A stretch of 64,000 nucleotides of DNA from Marinobacter sp. SS13-12 (lineage in GTDB: Bacteria; Pseudomonadota; Gammaproteobacteria; Pseudomonadales; Oleiphilaceae): contig NZ_JASSUA010000001.1 in NCBI RefSeq assembly GCF_030227115.1, positions 1,240,001-1,304,000 of the forward strand. Reading direction: 5' to 3'. The notes under the pieces were generated by a model, which did no database searches, was not told the origin of the DNA, and saw only the letters and a list, made by a program, of their open reading frames with translations. Each line of letters begins with the position of its first letter. The first letter of the stretch is position 1. Positions 54,274-62,560 of this stretch are shown piece after piece. Position numbers and translations under genes: made by a program.

Positions 54274-55710
54274 CTACGCCACTTTCACTTTCTTGTCCTT
54301 CTTGTCTTTGGTGCTGCCTTGTCGGCCTGCCAGCGCCACATGACTCAGGGCCTCAAAGCTTTGTCGAAAATAGTCCATCACCAAATCTGGTTCGGCGTGG
54401 ATGGCTTTATCGACGGTAATGCCGAACTGCACCGTGCCGTCGTAGCTGAGAATGCTCATACCGATACCGATATTGCCGCTCTGGGGCACCCAGAACATGG
54501 GTTGCGTCAGCTTGCTGCCCGCCAGGTACAGGGCATTTTTGGGCCCCGGCACATTGGTCAGTACGGCGGAGGCTTTGTTGCTTAGCAGGTCGAGGGCCCG
54601 CCGTTCAATAACATCGGGGCCGCGGCCAAATAGATCCAGAAGGCTGTAGGTAACCTGGGCCTGGTAAGACCGCTTAAGCCGGTTCATATTCTCCTGTACC
54701 TGTCGGAAGCACATCATTGGGTCCTGCACTTCCACCGGCAGGGTAACCAACACCAGTCCGAACTTGTTGCCGAGGGTTTCGATGGGTTGATCAAGAGGCC
54801 GCAGATTAAAAGGAACGGCAACGCGAATTCCGCATTCCGGAATGGCTTCCTGATGCGCTGCAAAATGTCGCTGCAAAGCACCGGTGACGGTGCATAGCAG
54901 TGCATCATTAATGGTGCCACCCAGTGCCTTGGCGCAGGCTTTTACGTCGGCCAGCTCCAGAGGTTCTGCCCAGGCAACCTGTTTGCGTCCGGAAAGGGGC
55001 TCTTTCAACCCGGTTTTGGGTTCAATGGGGGCCAGGCCGAGTTTGATAAGGTCCAGGGCCACGGCGCTGGCGGTCGACGCGAGTTTAAGGGGGTAATTAG
55101 GCTCTTCCCGAACGGACTGAATGAACAGTCTGCCCTGATTCGTGGCGGTCTGGAGGTTGTTCACTGTGCGGTGGAGCAGTTGCTGAATTGCGGATCGCTT
55201 GCGCGGTTTTGAACGGCGCTTTGACACCACTTTGCTGAGTTTTGGTTCTGGCGTTTTATCAGTCAGTGACAGCATGACCCGGACCAGCGAGATGCCATCG
55301 GCAATACAATGGTGGACGCGAATCAACAGTGCGCTGCCACCCTCATAATTGTCGATGTAATGCATTTGCCAGAGCGGTTGCCGAAAATCCAGAGAAGTAC
55401 TGTTCAAGTCGCTGGCCAGTTTCTGGAGCTCGGCTTTGTCAGCTTTGCCCGGCAGGGCGATCTGGTGGAGGTGATTATCCAGGTCAAACAGGGGGTCATC
55501 CTGCCAGTAGGCCCGGTCTCCAGCCTCCACGACACGCTGGCGGAAGCGGTCGAAGCAGAGGAAGCGCTCCTCAATCGTGTGCCTGAGGCGGCTCATGGAA
55601 ACGGGGCGGTCAAGCATCCACACTCCGCAGATCACCATGTGATTCTGGGGCGTGTCCATTCTCAGCCAGGCGTGATCAACGGCGGACATGGGTGTCTGTT
55701 TAGGTGACAT
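54274..55710 (-). CDS. Wax ester synthase/diacylglycerol acyltransferase (WS/DGAT)
   Basis: A 478-residue bifunctional acyltransferase that makes wax esters (or triacylglycerol) from acyl-CoA. The catalytic HHxxxDG motif is VHHCIADGISL near residue 136, and later family blocks include LGGTINDALLCTVTGALQRH and NVPGPKNALYLAG. Wax esters are a storage lipid typical of Marinobacter. I use the ATG at 55710 (MSPKQTPMSAVDHAWLR), with GGGAGAGCTT upstream; a more distal ATG adds no family sequence. It lies between ssrA and smpB. Confidence 0.93.
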   Translation of the reverse strand: MSPKQTPMSAVDHAWLRMDTPQNHMVICGVWMLDRPVSMSRLRHTIEERFLCFDRFRQRVVEAGDRAYWQDDPLFDLDNHLHQIALPGKADKAELQKLASDLNSTSLDFRQPLWQMHYIDNYEGGSALLIRVHHCIADGISLVRVMLSLTDKTPEPKLSKVVSKRRSKPRKRSAIQQLLHRTVNNLQTATNQGRLFIQSVREEPNYPLKLASTASAVALDLIKLGLAPIEPKTGLKEPLSGRKQVAWAEPLELADVKACAKALGGTINDALLCTVTGALQRHFAAHQEAIPECGIRVAVPFNLRPLDQPIETLGNKFGLVLVTLPVEVQDPMMCFRQVQENMNRLKRSYQAQVTYSLLDLFGRGPDVIERRALDLLSNKASAVLTNVPGPKNALYLAGSKLTQPMFWVPQSGNIGIGMSILSYDGTVQFGITVDKAIHAEPDLVMDYFRQSFEALSHVALAGRQGSTKDKKDKKVKVA

Positions 55711-55850
55711 AAGCTCTCCCTTTGCCCTGCACCGGGACTCCCGAGTATAGGCCTGTTGGAAATCTGAACAAAGAGAGTGAGTATGCGACACACCGGTCGG
55801 TGTTGCCCATGACCGGTGTCAGATATTTCGAGTTTTGTGCGGTGTCGTGA

Positions 55851-56330
55851 TCAGAGGTTGGTATCGCGCAGGATACGCTGCTTCTGGCGGTTCCAGTCCC
55901 GCTCTTTCTCGGTAGCGCGCTTGTCGAACAGCTTCTTGCCTTTCACCAGGGCGATTTCGCACTTTACCTTGTTCTTTTTCCAGTACAGCGCGAGGGGAAT
56001 GCAGGTATAGCCGGCCTGGTTCACCTTGCCCACGATCTTGGCAATTTCCTTCTCGTGCAAAAGCAGCTTGCGGGTACGGGTCGGGTCCGCGAAGACGTGG
56101 GTGGATGCTGTGATCAGTGGTGTGATGTGAGAGCCGAGCAGCCAGGCTTCACCATCTTTCAGCAGCACATAGGCGTCGGTCAGCTGCGCCTTGCCGGCGC
56201 GCAGGGATTTTACCTCCCAGCCCAGCAAGACGAGGCCGGCCTCGAAGCGTTCTTCAATGTGGTATTCGTGTTTTGCCTTTTTGTTCAAGGCAATGGTGGC
56301 GCTCGGAGCGCCGGGTTTCTTCTTGCTCAT
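55851..56330 (-). CDS. smpB: SsrA-binding protein SmpB
   Basis: A 159-residue SmpB that binds the tRNA-like domain of tmRNA and brings it to stalled ribosomes. Seen: [39 protein letters not shown], and the basic C-terminal tail from [20 protein letters not shown] that enters the mRNA channel. It normally neighbours ssrA; here only the WS/DGAT gene separates them. Confidence 0.97.
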   Translation of the reverse strand: MSKKKPGAPSATIALNKKAKHEYHIEERFEAGLVLLGWEVKSLRAGKAQLTDAYVLLKDGEAWLLGSHITPLITASTHVFADPTRTRKLLLHEKEIAKIVGKVNQAGYTCIPLALYWKKNKVKCEIALVKGKKLFDKRATEKERDWNRQKQRILRDTNL

Positions 56331-56491
56331 GAATCGATGATCCGGAGTCGGACAAGGAATTTACCGGGCGTATTCATGCCGGAAAAGCGCGCATTGTAGC
56401 TCAGTAGTGCCAGACCGGTCACGAAATCGGCGCGATTGGCTGCATCGATAGTCGTATGGGGCGTAATTCCTCCGCTACAATGTGCCCTTAG

Positions 56492-58126
56492 ATGTCGTCA
56501 GGGAATGGAATGCCTACTCCATACGAAACACCAATCGGGTCCTGGACCCGGCCAACCACCTTTTTCTGGGCTGCGACCGGGGCAACCTTTGGTCTGGCGA
56601 ATGTGTGGCAGTTTCCCTACCTGGCAGGCCAGCACGGTGGCGGGCTGTTCATTCTGCTGTATCTGCTCTGTCTGCTACTGATAACCCTGCCTTTGATGGT
56701 GACGGAATCAGCCATGGGGCGCCATTCCCGCCATGGCCTGGTGCTGGCGATGGACGGGTATGTGCGCAGAGCCCGATGTTCCCGCGGGTGGGTATGGGCC
56801 GGCAGGATGGGTATTCTTGCGGCGCTTGTGGTGCTCTCCTTTACCGCTGTTTTTGGCGCTATTGCGCTGGCGTACGTTTTCTATGGCGCTATGGGCCGGT
56901 TTATCGGCGCCGGCGAGGCCGAGGCGGCGGGCACGCTGTCCGCGCTGGTCTCGGACCCGGAAGACTATCGCGTATTCATGGCCTGGCACGGGTTCTTCCT
57001 GCTGCTGGTCATCTGGGTCTCCATGCAGGGCGTGGTTGACGGTGTCGAGCGTGCTGTGCGGGTGGTAGCCCCGACCATGCTGCTGATGTTACTGGTGCTC
57101 TGTGGTCTGGCTGTGTGGACGGGTGAGTATCGCAGTGCCTCTAATTTCATGCTCAGCTTCCACCCCGACGACGTAACCCCGGAAAGCCTGCAGGCTGCCC
57201 TGTTTCATGCGTTTTTTACTCTGGGATTGGGTATGGGTGTGTGGACGCTGTTCGGGGCCTACACGCCAGCCGGCACCCATCTCAAGCGCTCAGTGCTCGC
57301 AGTGGTGCTGATGGACACCCTGATCGCCATTGTTGCCGGCCTGGCAATCTACTCGCTGGTGCCCGGAGGGCATTCCATGGAAGGAGAGCGCGGCTTTGGC
57401 CTGCTTTTCCTGTCCCTGCCGGTGGCGTTGTCGGACATGCCGGGCAGTCAGTTCCTGATTGCGAGCGTCTTTCTGGTTATTGTCATGATCGTATGGACAA
57501 CGGCTCTCTCCCTGCTGGAGCCGGTTGTCGGGTGGTTCAGCGAATGGACCGGCGCACCGCGGGGCTGGTCGGTGTTTCTGATGGGGGGCGTGGTCTGGCT
57601 GGTAGGGCTCGGTTCCCTGCTGTCTTTCAATGTCTGGTCAGACGTCCGTTTTGCCGGTGGAACCATCTTCCGATGGCTGGAGCTGGCCACAGGTGGTCTG
57701 TTGATTCCACTGGTGAGTATTCTGGTTGCTGTTTTTGCCGGCTGGTGTCTGACCCGTAACCTGACTTTTACCATACTGGGCAGCGCTCCGGGCCTGTTCC
57801 GGGGCATATGGTTCTGGGTGATGCGGCTGGTGCTACCCCTGGTCGTTGCGTATATCGGTATCCAGTACACGACGGTATCTTTGGCGGCTATGTGTAATAC
57901 CGGCAGCGCTGCTCTCTGGTGCGGTCCGGCGGAGGCGATGGCGCCCGAACCCGTGCGCCCGCAAGGCTCTGGTGAAGGTTCTCCGGCTCCCCAGGGCGGG
58001 GAGGATGACGCTGGCCCGGAGGAGGGCGAAGAGCCTCCGCAAACCGAGAGCGACAGTGAACAGGATGGCGCAAATGGAGGTGAAGGTGGTCCCAAGGAGG
58101 ACGAGATCCTTTATCATAGCGTCTGA
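56492..58126 (+). CDS. Sodium-dependent transporter (NSS/SNF family)
   Basis: A 544-residue neurotransmitter:sodium symporter-family protein with about 11-12 membrane helices. The N-terminal helix 1 region GATFGLANVWQFPYLAGQHG, with its unwound substrate/Na+ site, is typical. After residue ~490 comes a hydrophilic, acidic, Pro/Gly-rich tail that the family usually lacks. Amino acids or other small amines are likely substrates, but this cannot be read from sequence. It is divergent from smpB. Confidence 0.88.
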   Translation: MSSGNGMPTPYETPIGSWTRPTTFFWAATGATFGLANVWQFPYLAGQHGGGLFILLYLLCLLLITLPLMVTESAMGRHSRHGLVLAMDGYVRRARCSRGWVWAGRMGILAALVVLSFTAVFGAIALAYVFYGAMGRFIGAGEAEAAGTLSALVSDPEDYRVFMAWHGFFLLLVIWVSMQGVVDGVERAVRVVAPTMLLMLLVLCGLAVWTGEYRSASNFMLSFHPDDVTPESLQAALFHAFFTLGLGMGVWTLFGAYTPAGTHLKRSVLAVVLMDTLIAIVAGLAIYSLVPGGHSMEGERGFGLLFLSLPVALSDMPGSQFLIASVFLVIVMIVWTTALSLLEPVVGWFSEWTGAPRGWSVFLMGGVVWLVGLGSLLSFNVWSDVRFAGGTIFRWLELATGGLLIPLVSILVAVFAGWCLTRNLTFTILGSAPGLFRGIWFWVMRLVLPLVVAYIGIQYTTVSLAAMCNTGSAALWCGPAEAMAPEPVRPQGSGEGSPAPQGGEDDAGPEEGEEPPQTESDSEQDGANGGEGGPKEDEILYHSV

Positions 58127-58200
58127 TAAAGACTGACTTCGCTGGTAAGCTTCCGCAGCGTCATCTATTCAAGCATGTAAAAGCAGGACGTTCGCCTCAA

Positions 58201-58647
58201 ATGCCCCATCAGATCGATAAAACCGCGCTGGTTATGCATCCGGCAGACCGCATGTTTCATCTGGTCAACGACGTAGCCCGTTATCCGGAGTTTCTTCCCT
58301 GGTGCGCCGACACTGAAATACATGAAGAGACCGGGAGCCAGATTGTCGCCTCCATGGATATTGCCAAAGGCGGTATTCGACATCGTCTGACTACCCGTAA
58401 TCAATTGTTGCTGCCGCATACCATTGAAATGAATCTGGTGGATGGGCCGTTCCGGAATCTCAGTGGGCGCTGGCACTTCAAATCCCTGGATGACAATGCC
58501 TGCAAGGTTATTCTGACCCTGGAGTTCGAGTTTTCCGGGTCACTGTCGCGCATGACGTTCGGGCCGGTATTCAATCAGGCGGCGACGACAATGGTGGACG
58601 CTTTTTGTCGACGTGCTGACGAGCTTTATCGCGGAGGTGAGTCGTGA
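58201..58647 (+). CDS. ratA: START-domain protein RatA/ubiquinone-binding type
   Basis: A 148-residue polyketide cyclase/START-fold protein, called RatA in E. coli and related to the Coq10 coenzyme Q-binding proteins. Blocks seen: MFHLVNDVARYPEFLPWCA, INLVDGPFRNLSGRW-like NLVDGPFRNLSGRWHF, and FGPVFNQAATTMVDAF. The gene overlaps rnfH by four bases, the usual arrangement. Whether it acts on ribosomes or on quinone is unsettled in the family. Confidence 0.93.
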   Translation: MPHQIDKTALVMHPADRMFHLVNDVARYPEFLPWCADTEIHEETGSQIVASMDIAKGGIRHRLTTRNQLLLPHTIEMNLVDGPFRNLSGRWHFKSLDDNACKVILTLEFEFSGSLSRMTFGPVFNQAATTMVDAFCRRADELYRGGES

Positions 58648-58925
58648 TTGATGTGGAAGTGGCGTTTGCCCGGCCAGACAGGCAGGAGATCATCCGTTTA
58701 CAGGTGGAAGAGGGTACCTCCGCGGTGGAGGCCGTGCGGCGTTCCGGTATTGCTGCTGTTTTTCCGGAAATTGATCCGGAAAACGACGACATGGGTATCT
58801 TTGGCAAGGTCATCAAGGATCCGTCTGCCCATGAGCTGCGGGACGGCGACCGGGTCGAAATCTACCGGCCGCTGAAAATTGATCCCAAGCAGGCCCGGCT
58901 CAACCGGGCAAAGAAGAAGGCCTGA
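58644..58925 (+). CDS. rnfH: RnfH family protein (ubiquitin-fold)
   Basis: A 93-residue beta-grasp (ubiquitin-like) protein of the RnfH family. Seen: VEVAFARPDRQEIIRLQV near the start and DGDRVEIYRPLKIDPKQAR near the end. It starts at a GTG overlapping the ratA stop. It is the antitoxin-side partner in the proposed RatAB pair of E. coli, a role that is debated. Confidence 0.94.
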   Translation: MIDVEVAFARPDRQEIIRLQVEEGTSAVEAVRRSGIAAVFPEIDPENDDMGIFGKVIKDPSAHELRDGDRVEIYRPLKIDPKQARLNRAKKKA

Positions 58926-58932
58926 TGTTGGC

Positions 58933-59259
58933 TCAGTACGCCGGAGTTTCTTCCAGCAATTGTGCCTCGTAGTAGGAATACTGCTCGTTCTCATAGTAGA
59001 CAATAACCCGCTGTTCCTTGATGTCGCCACCGCTGCGCTGGAAGGTGTAAACGTAATATTCACGGGAAGGGTCAGCCGGATTGGTCATCAGCGGGGTTCC
59101 CAGCAGGGAGTGAACCTGGCTGCGGGACATGCCTTCGGTCAGTGAGGTCAGCTCTTCGTCAGTGAGTATGTTTCCCTGTTGTACGTTGATTTTGTACACA
59201 CCTGGGAAAGCACAGCCAGTCATGATGAGAGTGAGAATGAGAGCTGTGATCTTTTGCAT
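58933..59259 (-). CDS. bamE: Outer membrane protein assembly factor BamE
   Basis: A 108-residue lipoprotein of the BAM complex. The signal peptide ends in LIMTGC (lipobox), followed by the SmpA/BamE core with TEGMSRSQVHSLLGTPLMTNP. It is convergent with rnfH (7-bp gap) and divergent from fur, the standard gammaproteobacterial order. Confidence 0.95.
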   Translation of the reverse strand: MQKITALILTLIMTGCAFPGVYKINVQQGNILTDEELTSLTEGMSRSQVHSLLGTPLMTNPADPSREYYVYTFQRSGGDIKEQRVIVYYENEQYSYYEAQLLEETPAY

Positions 59260-59381
59260 CGCCGGGGGAAATCCTCTATCTTGAAATCGCCTGCCAGGGG
59301 CAGGTGTGACACGGTCTGACCGTTAACATGCGGCTCCATCATACCGGAAGCCGTGAGGCACACCAAAGAGTGAATCGTAAC

Positions 59382-59792
59382 ATGTCATCCGAAAACACCG
59401 AATTGCGGAAAGTCGGTCTTAAAGTCACTCTGCCGCGAGTGAAAATCTTCAATATCCTGGAAAACTCCGAGGAACATCACCTCAGTGCCGAGGACGTTTA
59501 CAAAAAGCTTCTGGAACAGGGTGATGACGTGGGCCTGGCGACTGTGTACCGGGTGCTGACCCAGTTTGAGGCTGCAGGCCTGGTTCTGCGCCACAACTTT
59601 GAGGGTGGGCATGCGGTGTTCGAGATGGCTGGTGATGACCATCATGACCATATGGTCTGCACGCAGACCGGGGAAGTCATTGAATTCGTTGATGAAGTCA
59701 TTGAAGAGCGCCAGCAGAAAATCGCCAAAGAGCGTGGCTATGAGATCGTCGATCACAGCCTGATTCTGTACGTCAAACCCATCAAGTCCTGA
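59382..59792 (+). CDS. fur: Ferric uptake regulator Fur
   Basis: A 136-residue Fe2+-dependent repressor. The winged helix is in the first 80 residues (KVTLPRVKIFNILE, VGLATVYRVLTQFEAAGLV), followed by the metal site HDHMVCTQTGEVIEF, with DDHHDH just before. The second CxxC pair of zinc-type Fur is not seen, as in Pseudomonas Fur. I start at the ATG 59382. It is a global iron regulator in the cytoplasm. Confidence 0.95.
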   Translation: MSSENTELRKVGLKVTLPRVKIFNILENSEEHHLSAEDVYKKLLEQGDDVGLATVYRVLTQFEAAGLVLRHNFEGGHAVFEMAGDDHHDHMVCTQTGEVIEFVDEVIEERQQKIAKERGYEIVDHSLILYVKPIKS

Positions 59793-59805
59793 ATGCCGGG
59801 ATAGA

Positions 59806-59838
59806 AAAGAAAAAAGGGGCGGGTTTCAGGCCCGCCCC
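59806..59838 (-). terminator. Rho-independent terminator after recN
   Basis: GGGGCGGG / CCCGCCCC (59816-59838) with the A-rich run at 59806-59815 reading as U on the minus strand. It ends the recN transcript. For fur on the plus strand there is no T run, so it is unlikely to act in that direction. Confidence 0.75.
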
Positions 59839-59886
59839 AAAAACTCTCAGGATCGAGAGGGGAATACGTCCGCTTGCTGTAAGTCT

Positions 59887-61566
59887 TCAGTGATGCGTGG
59901 CCTGGCCCTTGGTGAACATTTCATGGGCATGGGCAATGGTGTGTTCGGTCATATCAACACCGCCCAGCATCCGGGCTACCTCGCTTACCCTGCCATCATC
60001 GTCCAGTGACTCGATTTTTGAGTAGGTGGCGTCAGCTTCCGTGAACTTACTGACGAACAGGTGTTGGTGGCACTGGGCGGCCACCTGGGCCAGATGCGTT
60101 ACGCACAGAACCTGCCCGTTATCGCCCAAGCTTCGCAGCAGGCGACCAACCACTTCGGCGGTTCCGCCGCCAATTCCTACGTCTACTTCGTCAAACACCA
60201 GTGTGGGTGTCGTGGAGGTTTGAGCAACCACTACCTGAATGGCCAGGCTGATACGTGACAGTTCGCCGCCGGAGGCTACCTTGGCCAGCGGCCGTGCAGG
60301 TTGCCCGGGGTTGGCGCTGACCAGGAATTCAATATCTTCCAGGCCATGGGGGGCTGGTTCGTCACCCTTGTTGCGGCTCAGGTGGGTTACAAACTGGACG
60401 GCTGGCATGCTCAGCTGCGCCAGCTCTTCAGCGATACGCTGATCCAGGTTGGCCGCGGCCTGTTGCCGTGCCTCTGACAGCTGTGTGGCGAGTTCGTTGA
60501 ACTGACCAAGTTGTGCTTCCAGTTCTGCTTCCAGTTTTTCTACGCTGCCTTCGCCATCGTCCAGCGAGGCCAGTTCGGCGCTCAGGCTCCGGTGGAATTC
60601 AGGCAGGGTTTCCGGTGTGATGCGGTGTTTGCGGGCCATCTGATAGATGGCGCTCAGGCGCTCTTCCACTTCGGCAAGCCTGGCGGGGTCGGCGTCATAG
60701 TCTTCCACGAAATGCCGCAGGTTATCCCCGGCCTCGGTAATCTGGATTTGCGCCTCGTTCAGCATCTGGATGGTTTCCGCCAGTGCCGGTACCTCCACGG
60801 GCAGTTGTTCCAGTTGCTGCAGCGCCTGCCGCACCAGATTTGCGGCGCTGTTGTCGTCTTCCGTGCACAGCAAAGTGGCCTGGTGGCTGCCATGCAGAAC
60901 GGCGTCTGCGTGGCTGAGCTGCTCCTGTTCCTGCTCCAGTTGCTCCTGTTCACCCTCCTCCAGGGCGAGCCGGTCAAGTTCCTCCACCTGGTACCGAAGC
61001 AGTTGCAGGCGGGCCTCGGCTTCATCAGCATTCTGCCGGCGTTCGGTCAGCCGCTGGTGAGTCTTGTGCCAGATTTTCCAGGCGTCTTTGGTCTGCTCTG
61101 CCACCATTTCCACACCGGCAAATTCGTCCAGCAGTTTACGGTGGGTTTCCTTGCGAAGCAGCGACTGGTGCTGATGCTGGCTGTGGATGTCCATCAGGGC
61201 GCTGCCCAGGTCCTTCAGGTGTGCGAGCGGGCAGGGCTGGCCGTTGATGTAGGCGCGGGAGCGGCCGTCCTTGCTGATTACCCGGCGCAGGATGCACTCA
61301 TTGTCGTCATCCAGTTCGTGCTCTTCCAGCCATTGCCTGGCTTCTGCGATCGCGGATACATCGAAGGTTGCGGTGATATCTGCACGCTTGGCACCGTGTC
61401 GCACGGCGCCGGCATCAGCACGGCCACCCATGGCGAGGCCAAGGGCGTCCAGTACGATGGATTTGCCGGCACCGGTTTCCCCGGTCAGAGCCGTCATGCC
61501 CTTTCCAAACTGAAGTTCAACCCGCTCGGCAATGGCGTAATTGGAGACGGTGAGCTGTGTGAGCAT
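59887..61566 (-). CDS. recN: DNA repair ATPase RecN
   Basis: A 559-residue SMC-like protein for double-strand-break repair. The Walker A motif is GETGAGKSIVLDALGLAMGG near residue 30; long coiled coils occupy the middle; the C-terminal ABC signature KVASGGELSRISLAIQ and Walker B LVFDEVDVGIGG follow. Two LexA boxes lie directly upstream, so it is strongly SOS-controlled. It converges with fur. Confidence 0.97.
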   Translation of the reverse strand: MLTQLTVSNYAIAERVELQFGKGMTALTGETGAGKSIVLDALGLAMGGRADAGAVRHGAKRADITATFDVSAIAEARQWLEEHELDDDNECILRRVISKDGRSRAYINGQPCPLAHLKDLGSALMDIHSQHQHQSLLRKETHRKLLDEFAGVEMVAEQTKDAWKIWHKTHQRLTERRQNADEAEARLQLLRYQVEELDRLALEEGEQEQLEQEQEQLSHADAVLHGSHQATLLCTEDDNSAANLVRQALQQLEQLPVEVPALAETIQMLNEAQIQITEAGDNLRHFVEDYDADPARLAEVEERLSAIYQMARKHRITPETLPEFHRSLSAELASLDDGEGSVEKLEAELEAQLGQFNELATQLSEARQQAAANLDQRIAEELAQLSMPAVQFVTHLSRNKGDEPAPHGLEDIEFLVSANPGQPARPLAKVASGGELSRISLAIQVVVAQTSTTPTLVFDEVDVGIGGGTAEVVGRLLRSLGDNGQVLCVTHLAQVAAQCHQHLFVSKFTEADATYSKIESLDDDGRVSEVARMLGGVDMTEHTIAHAHEMFTKGQATHH

Positions 61567-61595
61567 GCAGATATCCTCCGCTCGATTCCTGAATA

Positions 61596-61630
61596 CTGTG
61601 AATACATACAGTGACTGTGAATATATACAG
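61596..61630 (-). promoter_or_regulatory. Two tandem LexA boxes of recN
   Basis: CTGT-GAATACAT-ACAG (61596-61611) and CTGT-GAATATAT-ACAG (61615-61630) both fit the CTGT-N8-ACAG consensus. They lie 30-64 bases upstream of the recN ATG. Double boxes mean tight repression and strong SOS induction, as for E. coli recN. Confidence 0.92.
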
Positions 61631-61690
61631 GGTTTTTGCTGTTTGCAAACATCACCGGAAGAATTTGTGAGTGAATGATGACTTTAAAGG

Positions 61691-61717
61691 TTGAAACATT
61701 CGTTACGGGCCCCATAT
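61691..61717 (+). promoter_or_regulatory. Heat-shock (sigma-32/RpoH) promoter of grpE
   Basis: TTGAAA, 13 bases, then CCCCATAT matches the RpoH -35/-10 consensus closely. It lies 95 bp before the grpE ATG and would drive grpE and dnaK. Confidence 0.9.
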
Positions 61718-61811
61718 CCGTTCGCAAACACGTTTTTCCTGGCTATGTCTGGCCGGGAGCAATAGTTAATCGGCCGTTGTGACGGCCGTCGACGACCAAG
61801 CAGGAGTTGCC

Positions 61812-62435
61812 ATGAGCGCTGACGACAAGCATAACGATCGGGCTGAGGAAGAGCTTAGGTATGCCGCCGAGGCGGCCGACCAGGATAGCCAGGGTAAACA
61901 GGACAAAGGTGCCGCTGAAGAAGCCGAGGAGACCTCTCCCGAAAGCGAAGTTGATGCACTGAAGGCACAGGCCCAGGAGTTCCAGGAGCAGATGCTGCGC
62001 TCCCAGGCAGAGATGCAGAACGTCCGCCGGCGCGCCGAAATTGATGTGGAAAAGGCTCATAAGTTCGCGTTGGAGAAATTTGTCAAAGAGCTTCTGCCAG
62101 TGGCTGACAGCCTGGAAAAGGCCGTGGAAAGCACAGAAGGGCATCAAGAGGCCGGCGAACAGGTGGCTTCTATCCGCGAAGGGGTTGAGATGACCCTGAA
62201 TCTTTTCATGAACAGCCTGAAAAAATTCAACGTCGAGCAACTTGACCCGGTTGGCGAGCCGTTCGACCCGCAGAAACATGAAGCCCTGTCGATGGTGCCG
62301 GCACCGGATGCCGAGCCCAACAGTGTGGTGTCGGTCGTCCAGAAGGGCTACATGCTGAACGATCGGCTGGTTCGCCCGGCAATGGTGATGGTAGCCAAGG
62401 CAGAGAGTTCACCAAAAATCGACGAACAGGCTTGA
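61812..62435 (+). CDS. grpE: Nucleotide exchange factor GrpE
   Basis: A 207-residue co-chaperone that releases ADP from DnaK. It has an acidic, disordered N-terminus, a long helical dimerisation region (LRSQAEMQNVRRRAEIDVEK, then AHKFALEKFVKELLPVADS) and the C-terminal beta domain (VGEPFDPQKHEALSMVP, VVQKGYMLNDRLVRPAMVMV). It precedes dnaK by 125 bp under a heat-shock promoter. Confidence 0.97.
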   Translation: MSADDKHNDRAEEELRYAAEAADQDSQGKQDKGAAEEAEETSPESEVDALKAQAQEFQEQMLRSQAEMQNVRRRAEIDVEKAHKFALEKFVKELLPVADSLEKAVESTEGHQEAGEQVASIREGVEMTLNLFMNSLKKFNVEQLDPVGEPFDPQKHEALSMVPAPDAEPNSVVSVVQKGYMLNDRLVRPAMVMVAKAESSPKIDEQA

Positions 62436-62560
62436 AAAGCAGATTAAAGCGCCAATATAGCCTGTAAACAGGCAGAGCGCCGGGCCACCCGGAACAGCCT
62501 TGCCAGTAATGGTTTGAAGGTAGCCGGAACTGAATTGAACAACCGAATTGGAGTAATTGC

